Shown: positions 1 to 7,176, counted from the stretch's first letter. The stretch is DNA of 10,352 bases from UBA2922 sp035352555 (GCA_035352555.1 DAOPXW010000063.1:1-10352); one strand, 5' to 3'. The notes: a model not told the origin generated them from the letters alone. Numbers and translations are program-made.

Positions 1-2
1 GC

Positions 3-809
3 TACGGCATCCAGTGCCAAAAATTAGGCGACAACGAGATCGGCAGTCTCACCGACGAGATCAACCAGATGTCGGAAAAGATCGCCGCGGCGGACAAGGT
101 CCGTACCGAATTTATCTCTCAGGTCTCTCACGAGCTGCGCACCCCCCTCACCGCCATCACCGGCTGGAGCGAGACGCTGACTTACGACCCCGCCATCACC
201 GGCGATTCCCTGAAGGGCGTAAAGATCATCTCCAAGGAGGCCGGCCGCCTCACCGGCATGGTGGAGGAACTGCTGGAATTTACCCGCATCCAGGACGGCC
301 GCTTTAATCTGCGGATCGAGCTGATGGACGTCACCGCCGAGCTGGAGGACGCCCTTTTCACTTATGAAGAACTGCTGCGGCAGGCCGGGATTGAGGTCAA
401 CTACACCCCGCCGGATTACGAGATCCCGCTGATCCCCGGCGACCCGGAGCGGCTGAAGCAGGTCTTTTTGAATATCCTCGACAATGCCGCCACCCACGGC
501 GCCGACGGCGGCAAGGTGGACGTGGCCATCCGCTTCGACGGCAAATTTGCCGTCATCACCATGCGGGATTACGGCCGCGGCGTGCCGGAGGGGGAACTTC
601 CCCACGTCAAAGAAAAATTTTACAAGGGCAGCTCCAAGGACCGGGGCAACGGCATCGGTCTGGCCGTGTGCGACGAGATTGTCACACGCCACGGCGGGGA
701 ACTGACGGTAGCCAACGCCGAGGGCGGCGGCTGCCGGGTAACCATGACCCTGCCTGCGGCAAAAAAACAAACTTCAGAGGTAACCAATGTCAGAACCAAA
801 AAACAGTAA
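3..809 (+). CDS. Sensor histidine kinase, C-terminal part (5' end outside window)
   Basis: This is the cytoplasmic half of a two-component sensor kinase, which autophosphorylates on His and passes the phosphate to a response regulator. The frame is open from the window's first bases, so the sensor and membrane part lies upstream. The visible order is the end of a HAMP linker (GDNEIGSLTDEINQM, before the Met at 69), the HisKA H-box SHELRTPLTAI with its phospho-acceptor His at 129-131, then an HATPase_c domain. That domain shows an N-box (ILDNAATHG, near 475-500), a G1-like DYGRGVPEG and a G2 GNGIGLAVCDEI. All the catalytic boxes look intact. The last 23 nt overlap the next gene, so the two are probably translated together. 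The cognate response regulator is presumably just upstream but is not visible. The input signal cannot be deduced. The Met at 69 is internal and not the real start. Confidence 0.93.
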   Translation, partial: YGIQCQKLGDNEIGSLTDEINQMSEKIAAADKVRTEFISQVSHELRTPLTAITGWSETLTYDPAITGDSLKGVKIISKEAGRLTGMVEELLEFTRIQDGRFNLRIELMDVTAELEDALFTYEELLRQAGIEVNYTPPDYEIPLIPGDPERLKQVFLNILDNAATHGADGGKVDVAIRFDGKFAVITMRDYGRGVPEGELPHVKEKFYKGSSKDRGNGIGLAVCDEIVTRHGGELTVANAEGGGCRVTMTLPAAKKQTSEVTNVRTKKQ

Positions 810-1746
810 TCCCAACGCCTGCGGCTACCGCACCTCCATCGGCGGGCAGGCCCTGATCGAAGGCATCATGATGCGCGGTCCCAAACGGCAGGCTATCGTG
901 TGCCGCACCCAGGACGGGCTCGTTGAAAAGGTGGAGGAACTCAAATGGATCAAGGACAAGCACCCCCTTCTGGGCTGGCCCTTCATCCGCGGCTGCGCCA
1001 CTTTTCTGGATTCCATGGTCAAGGGCGTGCAGGCCCTCTCCTATTCCGCCGGTCTCATGCCCGAAGACGAGCAGGAGGAACCGGATAAATTCGATCTGTG
1101 GGTCGAGGCGCATTTTTCCGAGGAAAAGGCCCAGAAGATCATCATCGGCATCGCCGTGGCGCTGGGCCTCGCGCTGTCCATCGCGCTGTTCGTGATCCTG
1201 CCCACCTTTATCGCGGGCTTTTTCAAGGGAATTCACGAAAACTACTTCGTCCGCAACCTGGTGGAGGGCGGTTTCCGCATCGTGATCTTTATCCTTTACC
1301 TGTGGCTGTGCTGCAAACAGAAGGACGTGAAGCGGCTGTTCTCCTACCACGGCGCGGAGCACAAGACCATCTTCTGCTACGAACACGGCAAGGAACTGAC
1401 GGTGGACAATGTCCGCCCCGAGTCCCGTTTCCATCCCAGATGCGGCACCAGCTTTCTGTTTGTCGTGATCATTATCAGCATTCTGGTCAACTCCGTGGTC
1501 ACGGTGTCCAACACGGCGGCCCGCATGGGCATCCACCTGCTGCTCATCCCCGTGGTGGTAGGCATCAGCTATGAGATCAACCGCTGGTGCGGACGGCATG
1601 ACAACTGGCTTTCCACCGGGCTGTCCGCCCCCGGTAAATGGCTGCAGAGACTGACCACCAACGAGCCCGAGGACGGCATGATCGAGTGCGCCATCCGGGC
1701 CATGAAGCTGGTCATTCCGGAGGAAAAGGGCGCGGACGCGTGGTAA
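787..1746 (+). CDS. yqhQ: YqhQ-like DUF1385 membrane protein
   Basis: A 319-residue protein of the DUF1385/YqhQ family (COG3872, described as a predicted metal-dependent enzyme). No reaction is established that I know of. Family signatures are the N-terminal GGQALIEGIMMRGP (residues about 19-32), the central YHGAEHKTI motif whose His and Glu are candidate metal ligands, and RFHPRCGTSFL about 35 residues later with a further His and Cys. Hydrophobic segments lie at about 118-145, 160-173, 222-242 and 245-262, so it should be an integral membrane protein with a long soluble N-terminal region. AGAGG at 776-780 sits 6 nt before the ATG and supports this start, even though it overlaps the kinase gene by 23 nt. 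prmC follows after 20 nt; a yqhQ-prmC pairing is common in Firmicutes as far as I recall. Confidence 0.9.
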   Translation: MSEPKNSNPNACGYRTSIGGQALIEGIMMRGPKRQAIVCRTQDGLVEKVEELKWIKDKHPLLGWPFIRGCATFLDSMVKGVQALSYSAGLMPEDEQEEPDKFDLWVEAHFSEEKAQKIIIGIAVALGLALSIALFVILPTFIAGFFKGIHENYFVRNLVEGGFRIVIFILYLWLCCKQKDVKRLFSYHGAEHKTIFCYEHGKELTVDNVRPESRFHPRCGTSFLFVVIIISILVNSVVTVSNTAARMGIHLLLIPVVVGISYEINRWCGRHDNWLSTGLSAPGKWLQRLTTNEPEDGMIECAIRAMKLVIPEEKGADAW

Positions 1747-1766
1747 TCTGAGAAAAGCGGCAAATT

Positions 1767-2624
1767 ATGGCTAAGACGTACAACGACATCTATATAGACG
1801 TGCGAAACACCCTGCGCCGGCACGGTGTGGAGGGTTACGATCTGGAGGCCCGGGTCATCACCTGCATGGCCGCCGGCAAGACCAATGCGGAGTTTTTGCG
1901 CGATCTGGCGGTCTATTCTTCCCCCCAGATCGAGGAGAGCGCCGCGGAGATGGTCCGGCGGCGGCTGGCCGGCGAGCCGGTGGCCTATGTGACAGGCTCC
2001 TGGGAGTTCTACGGGCTGCCCTTCCTTGTCAATCCCGACGTGCTTATCCCCCGGATGGATACCGAGGTACTGGTCGATACGGCCATTGAAGCGCTGGACG
2101 GGCGAAAAATGGACGCCCGTATTCTGGATCTCTGCTGCGGCTCCGGCTGCATCGGCATCGCGCTGGCCCACGAGCTGCCCGCCACCCGGGTGGTGAGTGT
2201 GGATATCAGCCGCAAGGCGCTGGAGGTCTGCCGCAAAAACAGCGAAATCAACCGGGTGTCCGCCCGGCTCGTCTGCATGCAGGCCGACGCCAAAGCCTCA
2301 CCGCCCATGGGAATCGGCACCTTTGACCTGCTGGTGGCCAATCCGCCCTATATCGCTGTTTCCGAGCTGATGACCCTGGACTCTTCCGTGCGGGATTACG
2401 AGCCGCTGTGGGCGCTGGACGGCGGTGAGGACGGGCTGGACTTCTACCGCGCCATTCTGAAATACTGGAAATGCGTTCTGCGCCCCGACGGTCAGCTGAT
2501 GTTCGAACTGGGCGAGGGGCAGGACGAGGCCGTGAAGGACCTGCTGCTGCAAAACGGCCTCCATCATATTGAGACCCGGTTGGACACCCTCGGCGTCCGG
2601 CGGGTGATCACCGCCAAACTGTAA
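1767..2624 (+). CDS. prmC: Peptide chain release factor N5-glutamine methyltransferase
   Basis: PrmC (HemK) methylates the Gln of the GGQ loop in release factors RF1 and RF2, using S-adenosylmethionine, and so speeds peptide release at stop codons. The 285-residue length is normal for the family. The N-terminal helical domain (about 1-100) includes the AGEPVAYVTGSWEFYG segment typical of PrmC. SAM motif I is ILDLCCGSGCIGIA (residues 119-132), and the substrate-binding signature NPPYI starts at Asn192. The start ATG has only a weak upstream purine stretch (around 1752-1760), so translation may depend on coupling to yqhQ, whose stop lies 20 nt before it. The substrate gene prfA, a frequent neighbour in other bacteria, is not in this window. 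Confidence 0.95.
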   Translation: MAKTYNDIYIDVRNTLRRHGVEGYDLEARVITCMAAGKTNAEFLRDLAVYSSPQIEESAAEMVRRRLAGEPVAYVTGSWEFYGLPFLVNPDVLIPRMDTEVLVDTAIEALDGRKMDARILDLCCGSGCIGIALAHELPATRVVSVDISRKALEVCRKNSEINRVSARLVCMQADAKASPPMGIGTFDLLVANPPYIAVSELMTLDSSVRDYEPLWALDGGEDGLDFYRAILKYWKCVLRPDGQLMFELGEGQDEAVKDLLLQNGLHHIETRLDTLGVRRVITAKL

Positions 2625-2654
2625 AATCCGACTTTATATATTTTGAGGTGAATT

Positions 2655-3752
2655 ATGGCTACAAAAGCGAAAGCTCCCATTTCCTCCCCCGGTCAGCCCG
2701 ATGATAAAAAGAAGGCCCTTGAGACTGCCATCGCGCAGATTGAAAAGAACTACGGCAAGGGCGCCATCATGCGCCTTGGCGATGATATTCTCGTAAACTG
2801 CGAGGCGCTTTCCACCGGTTCCCTGTCGCTGGATATGGCGCTGGGCATCGGCGGCGTCCCCAAGGGCCGCATCGTGGAGATTTACGGGCCTGAGGCCTCC
2901 GGCAAGACCACGCTGGCCCTGCACATCGTGGCTTCCGCCCAGAAAAACGGCGGCGAGGCCGCCTATATCGACGTGGAGCACGCGCTGGAGCCGGCCTATG
3001 CCCAGCAGCTGGGCGTGGACATCGACAGCCTGCTGATCTCCCAGCCGGACACCGGCGAGCAGGCGCTGGATATCACCGAGTCCCTGGTGCGCTCCGGCGC
3101 GGTGGACGTGGTGGTCATCGACTCCGTGGCGGCTCTGATCCCCCGCGCGGAGCTGGAAGGCGAGATGGGCGACGCCGTGGTCGGCGCGCTGGCCCGCCTG
3201 ATGAGTCAGGCCATGCGCAGGCTCGCGGGCGCCATCTCCAAAAACGGCTGCACCGTGGTCTTTATCAACCAGCTGCGCCAGAAGATCGGCGTCATGTACG
3301 GCAACCCGGAGACCACGCCCGGCGGCCTGGCGCTGAAATACTACGCCTCCGTGCGTATCGACGTGCGCCGCATCGAAACTTTGAAGATCGGCAACGAGAT
3401 CATCGGCAACCACACCCGGGCCAAGGTCATCAAGAACAAGGTCGCGCCCCCCTTCAAGGAGGCCGAATTCGACATCATCTACGGCAAGGGCATCTCCCGC
3501 ATGGGCGAGGTGGTGGATCTGGGCGTGAAGCTGGGCATCATTGACAAGGCCGGCGCCTGGTTCACTTGCAACGGTGAGCGCATTCAGGGCCGCGAGGGTG
3601 TGAAGGACTATCTGGAGGCCAATCCCGAGGCCTGCGCCAAGGTGGAAAAGGAGATCCTTGAAAACGCCGAGAAGCTCACCCAGAAAGCGCAGCGGGAGGC
3701 CAGGGCCGCCGGTAAGGCCGTGGATATCTCCGCTGAGGATTTTGAGGGTTAA
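2655..3752 (+). CDS. recA: Recombinase RecA
   Basis: RecA forms ATP-dependent filaments on single-stranded DNA, drives homologous pairing and strand exchange, and triggers LexA self-cleavage in the SOS response. The 365 residues cover the whole family length. The Walker A motif is GPEASGKTT (residues 78-86), and the catalytic Glu is E108 in DVEHALEP. The Walker B strand is VDVVVIDSVAAL, followed by INQLRQKIGVMYGNPETTPGG with loop L2, and the protein ends in a short acidic tail (DISAEDFEG). GAGG at 2645-2648, 6 nt before the ATG, confirms the start. Leu225 stands in the loop L2 motif GGxALK where I recall Asn in E. coli and Arg in Bacillus. The 30-nt gap after prmC is AT-rich but holds no LexA-like palindrome and no convincing -35 box, so recA is probably read from an upstream operon promoter. 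Confidence 0.98.
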   Translation: MATKAKAPISSPGQPDDKKKALETAIAQIEKNYGKGAIMRLGDDILVNCEALSTGSLSLDMALGIGGVPKGRIVEIYGPEASGKTTLALHIVASAQKNGGEAAYIDVEHALEPAYAQQLGVDIDSLLISQPDTGEQALDITESLVRSGAVDVVVIDSVAALIPRAELEGEMGDAVVGALARLMSQAMRRLAGAISKNGCTVVFINQLRQKIGVMYGNPETTPGGLALKYYASVRIDVRRIETLKIGNEIIGNHTRAKVIKNKVAPPFKEAEFDIIYGKGISRMGEVVDLGVKLGIIDKAGAWFTCNGERIQGREGVKDYLEANPEACAKVEKEILENAEKLTQKAQREARAAGKAVDISAEDFEG

Positions 3753-4388
3753 ATGATCCGGCTGGACGAACTGAAACAGACCTCGCCGGAGCGTTTTAGC
3801 CTGCTCTTTTCCGACGGCAGCGAGCTGAAGGCCACGCTGAACCTGGTCACCGACCGCTTTCTCCGTGCCGGGATGGAGGTGAACGGCGAGGAATACGCCG
3901 CACTGAAGGAGGCCTGCGCCTGTTCCCTGTGCCAGGCCCACGCGCTGCGGCTTATCGGCAGTCAGGCTCTGTCCAGGAAAGGCCTGCTGGACAAGCTGGT
4001 GCAGAAGGGCGAGGACCCAGAAAACGCCCGGCGGGCTGTCGACTATCTCGCCGAGCTGGGGCTTTTGAACGACGAGGACTTTGCCGGGATTGTGGTGCGC
4101 CACTACGCCGGTAAGGGCTACGGCCCGGGGCGCATCCGCGCCGAGCTCTATCGCCACGGCGTACCCAAGGAGCTTTGGGACGACGCGCTGGGCGGGATGC
4201 CGGAGCAGGATGAGAAGATCGATAAATTTGTCCGCGCCCGGCTAACCGACCCTACGGATAAGAATCAGATCAAGAAGATCGCCGACGGTCTCGCCCGCCG
4301 GGGTTATTCCTGGCGTGAGATCAAAGCGGCTTTGGAGCGATTCAAGGCGGCACTGGAGGACACCGAATGGTCAGAACAATCGCGATAA
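3753..4388 (+). CDS. recX: RecA regulatory protein RecX
   Basis: RecX binds RecA filaments and modulates, usually restrains, their activity. The 211-residue protein has the helical-repeat character of the family, with core segments ALRLIGSQALSRKGLLDKL, AVDYLAELGLLNDEDFAGIVVRHY and GKGYGPGRIRAELYRHGV. The last two match the typical RecX signatures L-x-D-x(2)-F-A and G-x(3)-I-x(2)-E-L. About 55 N-terminal residues precede the core, as in longer Firmicutes members. The ATG follows the recA stop codon directly (TAA then ATG), and GAGGG at 3744-3748 inside the recA tail acts as ribosome binding site. Its own tail overlaps rimO by 22 nt. Position straight after recA is the classic arrangement and supports the call. 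Confidence 0.93.
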   Translation: MIRLDELKQTSPERFSLLFSDGSELKATLNLVTDRFLRAGMEVNGEEYAALKEACACSLCQAHALRLIGSQALSRKGLLDKLVQKGEDPENARRAVDYLAELGLLNDEDFAGIVVRHYAGKGYGPGRIRAELYRHGVPKELWDDALGGMPEQDEKIDKFVRARLTDPTDKNQIKKIADGLARRGYSWREIKAALERFKAALEDTEWSEQSR

Positions 4389-5689
4389 TTTCTCTCGGCT
4401 GCGCCAAGAATCTAGTGAACTCCGAGCAGATGCTCTATCTGCTGGACAAGGCCGGTTACGCGCTGGCGCCCGAGCCGGAGGGCGCGGACTGCGTCATCGT
4501 CAACACCTGCGGCTTCATCGACGCCGCGAAGTCCGAGGCTATCGATGTCATCTTGCAGATGGCGCAATTAAAGGCGGAGGGCAAGCTGCAGAAGATCATC
4601 GTTACCGGCTGCCTTACCGAGCGCTATAAGGGGCAAGTCATGGACGAGCTGCCGGAGGTGGACGCCATCCTGGGCGTGGGCAGCTTCGGCGAGATCGTAT
4701 CCGCCGTGGAGGGCGTGTTCGCGGGCGGGAAGCCCGCCCTGTTTTCCGACAGCAGCGCCCCCGTGGAGGAGACGCCCCGCATCGTCTCCACCGGCCCGGG
4801 CTGGGCTTATCTCCGTATCGCGGAGGGCTGCAACAATTTCTGCGCTTTCTGCGCCATCCCCTATATCCGCGGCCGCTACCGTTCGAGGCCTATGGAGGCC
4901 GTCGTCGCGGAGGCCGAGGACCTCGCGGCCCACGGCGTGAAGGAGCTTATCGTCATCGCGCAGGACATCACCCGCTACGGAATCGACCTATACGGCAGGC
5001 CCGCGCTGGCGGAGCTGTGCCGGAGGCTCGCCGGGATCGCCGGCGTGGCGTGGATCCGGCTGCACTATCTCTACCCCGAGGTCATCGACGACACGCTGAT
5101 CGACGAGATCGCGGGCAACGACAAGATCGTGAAATATCTGGACATCCCCATCCAGCACATCGACAATGAGATTCTCCGCCGCATGAACCGCCACACTACC
5201 GGCAATGAGATCCGCGCCCTGTTCGCAAAGCTCCGCGCCCGCATTCCGAATCTGGTTCTCCGCACCAGTCTCATCGCGGGCCTCCCCGGCGAGGGTGAGT
5301 CGGAATTCGACGCGCTGTGTGCTTTCCTGCGGGAAACGAAGATCGAGCGGGTCGGCGTGTTTCCCTTCTCCCCGGAGGAGGGCACCCCCGCGGCTGCCAT
5401 GGAGCACGTTCCCGCCGAGGAGGCCCGGCGGCGGGCCGACCTTATTATGGACATTCAGGCCGGCATCATGGATGCGTACTGCGACAGCCTCATCGGCACC
5501 GTGCAGCCCGTGCTGTGCGAGCGCTTCGATGAGGAAACGGGAATGCTGGCCGGCCGCAGCCGCATGGATTCCCCCGACATCGACGGGCAGGTCTTTTTCA
5601 CCGGCCTTGCCCATCCCGGCGACATCGTGAACGTACGCATTACCGGCGCCGAGGACGGCAATCTCTTGGGAGAGGAGGAAACGGCATGA
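4367..5689 (+). CDS. rimO: Ribosomal protein S12 methylthiotransferase RimO
   Basis: RimO is a radical-SAM enzyme that adds a methylthio group to a conserved Asp of ribosomal protein S12. The 440-residue length matches the family (E. coli about 441). The N-terminal UPF0004 domain carries three cluster-binding cysteines: C12 (SLGCAKN), C48 (NTCGF) and C82 (TGCLTERY). The radical-SAM motif is C155-x3-C159-x2-C162 in AEGCNNFCAFCAIP. The C-terminal part, from about residue 370, has the beta-rich look of a TRAM domain. The sequence ISLGCAKNLVNSEQML and the IPIQHIDNEILRRMNR segment favour RimO over the tRNA enzyme MiaB. GGAGG at 4355-4359, 7 nt before the ATG, fixes the start inside the end of recX. 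The stop overlaps pgsA by 4 nt. Confidence 0.96.
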   Translation: MVRTIAIISLGCAKNLVNSEQMLYLLDKAGYALAPEPEGADCVIVNTCGFIDAAKSEAIDVILQMAQLKAEGKLQKIIVTGCLTERYKGQVMDELPEVDAILGVGSFGEIVSAVEGVFAGGKPALFSDSSAPVEETPRIVSTGPGWAYLRIAEGCNNFCAFCAIPYIRGRYRSRPMEAVVAEAEDLAAHGVKELIVIAQDITRYGIDLYGRPALAELCRRLAGIAGVAWIRLHYLYPEVIDDTLIDEIAGNDKIVKYLDIPIQHIDNEILRRMNRHTTGNEIRALFAKLRARIPNLVLRTSLIAGLPGEGESEFDALCAFLRETKIERVGVFPFSPEEGTPAAAMEHVPAEEARRRADLIMDIQAGIMDAYCDSLIGTVQPVLCERFDEETGMLAGRSRMDSPDIDGQVFFTGLAHPGDIVNVRITGAEDGNLLGEEETA

Positions 5690-6225
5690 CTACCGCTAAC
5701 AAGATCACTCTGTTTCGCATGATCCTGATCCCCGTATTTCTGGTACTGCTGTACACCGGCCACGTGTTCGTCGCGTTGGCTGTGTACATTGCCGCCTGCC
5801 TGTCCGACGTGGCCGACGGCTACATCGCCCGGCACTACAATCAGGTCACCAACTTCGGCAAATTCATGGACCCGCTGGCCGATAAGATGCTGGTGCTCTC
5901 CGCCATGTGCTTTTTCATCGAAAATGGACAGATGGCCGGCTGGGTGGTGGCCATCGTGCTGCTGCGGGAATTCGGCGTGTCCGGTCTGCGCATGGTGGCG
6001 GTGGAGCAGGGCAAGGTCATTGCCGCCGCCCGCTCCGGTAAAACCAAGACCGGCGTGACTATGCTGTCGCTGGGCTTCATGATGGTGGCCCCCGTATGGT
6101 GGCCCAACGCGCTGGGCGTGATCGACACTGCCGCCTCGTGTCTCATCGTCCTTACCACCGTGTATTCCGGGGTGGAATACTTTGTGAAAAACATCGCCGT
6201 GTTTCAGTCCAAATCGAAGACTTGA
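5686..6225 (+). CDS. pgsA: CDP-diacylglycerol-glycerol-3-phosphate 3-phosphatidyltransferase
   Basis: PgsA makes phosphatidylglycerol phosphate from CDP-diacylglycerol and glycerol 3-phosphate, the committed step to phosphatidylglycerol and cardiolipin. The 179-residue length is typical. The CDP-alcohol phosphotransferase signature D-x2-DG-x2-AR-x8-G-x3-D-x3-D is complete: D41, D44, G45, A48, R49, G58, D62 and D66. The rest is strongly hydrophobic, with probable membrane helices at about 8-25, 28-42, 80-102 and in the C-terminal third. It starts in an ATGA overlap with the rimO stop, with AGAGGAGG at 5671-5678 as ribosome binding site. Its TGA stop lies inside the -35 hexamer of the next promoter, and no terminator separates the two units. 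Another CDP-alcohol transferase is possible, but the length and the recX-rimO-pgsA context favour PgsA. Confidence 0.92.
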   Translation: MTTANKITLFRMILIPVFLVLLYTGHVFVALAVYIAACLSDVADGYIARHYNQVTNFGKFMDPLADKMLVLSAMCFFIENGQMAGWVVAIVLLREFGVSGLRMVAVEQGKVIAAARSGKTKTGVTMLSLGFMMVAPVWWPNALGVIDTAASCLIVLTTVYSGVEYFVKNIAVFQSKSKT

Positions 6226-6250
6226 CACAAACCCGGCGCGGTGCTAATAT
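6222..6250 (+). promoter_or_regulatory. Sigma-A-type promoter for the cysteine T-box unit
   Basis: A perfect TTGACA -35 hexamer (6222-6227) is followed after 17 nt by TAATAT (6245-6250), preceded by TGC (6242-6244), an extended -10 element. A perfect TATAAT overlaps it at 6248-6253, but its spacer would be 20 nt, which is less favourable. Transcription should start at about 6257-6260, just before the T-box leader. The -35 box contains the TGA stop codon of pgsA. Confidence 0.8.
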
Positions 6251-6256
6251 AATGGC

Positions 6257-6500
6257 ACTGTAATATGGCGTTGAAAGGGAAAAGTACGGCTCTCTCCCCT
6301 CTCAGAGAGGCTCCGCATCTGCTGTAAGCGGGGCTGTGGTGAGAAGTCCGAAATGCGCCCCGGAGCCTATGGAGGAGGAAATGCCTCCACGCAGCGGCCG
6401 CGTTATGGCCGGAACCGGTATTTGCCGGGTGAGTGATAAGCGAGAGTGGAACCGCGTTTTTACGCCTCTCACGGGTCTTGGCCCGTGGGAGGTTTTTTCG
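6257..6500 (+). ncRNA. T-box riboswitch, probably specific for tRNA-Cys
   Basis: This untranslated leader binds uncharged tRNA and then allows read-through into cysE-cysS. Stem I begins with AGTA (6283-6286). An imperfect helix runs 6287-6297 with 6338-6350. Next come the AG-bulge sequence AGAGAG (6304-6309) and a terminal hairpin 6310-6316/6328-6334 with loop motif GCTGTAA. After GAA (6350-6352), TGC at 6354-6356 is the likely specifier, a Cys codon. Short hairpins follow at 6371-6388, 6395-6411 and 6415-6428. The T-box sequence GTGGAACCGCG is at 6446-6456. The antiterminator is fully pairable: GAGAG 6442-6446 with CTCTC 6466-6470, GCGT 6454-6457 with ACGC 6462-6465, and a 7-nt bulge TGGAACC. 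The bulge UGGA pairs with UCCA, fitting discriminator U of tRNA-Cys. The exact specifier register is inferred from the fold and from the downstream genes. Confidence 0.95.
6465..6498 (+). terminator. T-box-controlled intrinsic terminator
   Basis: An 11-bp stem pairs 6465-6475 with 6482-6492 (one G-T wobble) around a 6-nt loop, followed by six T residues (6493-6498). Its 5' arm shares 6465-6470 with the 3' arm of the antiterminator, so the two folds exclude each other. That is the switch: charged tRNA leads to termination, uncharged tRNA-Cys to read-through. Confidence 0.93.
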
Positions 6501-6527
6501 GTCTCTCGGTCACCGGAAAGGAAAGCA

Positions 6528-7172
6528 ATGTTCAGCAACATCAAGGAAACTATCGAAGCCTACAAAGCCCGCGATCCCGCGGCCAGAAGCGCTATGGAGA
6601 TACTGCTGCTCTACCCCGGCGTCAGCGCCGTGCACAGCCACAAATACGCTCACTGGTGCTACGAGCACAACCTCAAATTTCTCGGGCGCGCTATTTCCCA
6701 GGCCAACCGCCACCGCACCGGTATCGAAATCCACCCCGGCGCCAAGATCGGCAAGCGTCTGGTCATCGACCACGGCATGGGCATCGTCATCGGCGAAACC
6801 GCCGAGATTGGCGACGACTGCCTGCTGTATCACGGCGTGACACTGGGCGGTACCGGCAAGGAACGAGGCAAGCGCCACCCCACCATCGGCAACAACGTCC
6901 TTATCGGCACCGGGGCCAAGGTGCTGGGCCCCTTTACGGTAGGAGACAACAGCCGCATCGCCGCGAACAGCGTGGTGCTGTCCGCCGTTCCCCCCAACTC
7001 CACCGCCGTGGGCATTCCGGCCAGGGTGGTCAAAAAGGACGGGCAAAAGCTAGAAGACTACGCCACCGAGGTGGATCAGGTGAACGTGGACGACCCCGTT
7101 TACACCGAGATCGAATGTCTCAAAGAGCAGATCAACGAACTTTGGAAATACGTGACGTTTTTGGAGGAGTAA
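6528..7172 (+). CDS. cysE: Serine O-acetyltransferase
   Basis: CysE converts serine and acetyl-CoA to O-acetylserine, the acceptor for sulfide in cysteine synthesis. The 214-residue protein is of the short type, lacking most of the N-terminal helical extension of E. coli CysE (273). A left-handed beta-helix of hexapeptide repeats spans about residues 65-165 (IEIHPGAKIG, VIDHGMGIVIGE, TIGNNVLIGTGAKV). The Asp81-His82 pair matches the catalytic DH of E. coli CysE, and YHGVTLGGTG is the family signature. A charged, helix-prone tail (about 175-214) ends in FLEE. The frame is open further upstream to 6336, but that part is T-box RNA. The ATG at 6528, 3-12 nt after an AAAGGAAAG purine run, is the real start. 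cysS follows after 4 nt. Control is by the Cys T-box. Confidence 0.95.
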   Translation: MFSNIKETIEAYKARDPAARSAMEILLLYPGVSAVHSHKYAHWCYEHNLKFLGRAISQANRHRTGIEIHPGAKIGKRLVIDHGMGIVIGETAEIGDDCLLYHGVTLGGTGKERGKRHPTIGNNVLIGTGAKVLGPFTVGDNSRIAANSVVLSAVPPNSTAVGIPARVVKKDGQKLEDYATEVDQVNVDDPVYTEIECLKEQINELWKYVTFLEE

Positions 7173-7176
7173 TACC

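Noticed and set aside
2612..2642. Possible promoter with TATATA/TATATT just before recA
   Set aside because: No -35-like hexamer lies 16-18 nt upstream, and a start from these boxes would fall on or after the ribosome binding site.
2634..4157. Long open frame on the minus strand opposite recA and recX
   Set aside because: It is the mirror of strongly conserved recA codons in GC-rich DNA. Its composition is rich in Gly, His, Leu and Val without motifs, and it lacks a start context.
6371..6388. Second GAAATGC in the leader as alternative Cys specifier
   Set aside because: It lies in the loop of a small hairpin after Stem I. The TGC at 6354-6356 follows the helix paired with the AGTA side of Stem I, as a specifier loop should.
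6336..6527. Upstream extension of the cysE reading frame by 64 codons
   Set aside because: It runs through the T-box fold and terminator, has no ribosome binding site, and its residues do not resemble CysE. The ATG at 6528 has a purine-rich site and matches the family start.
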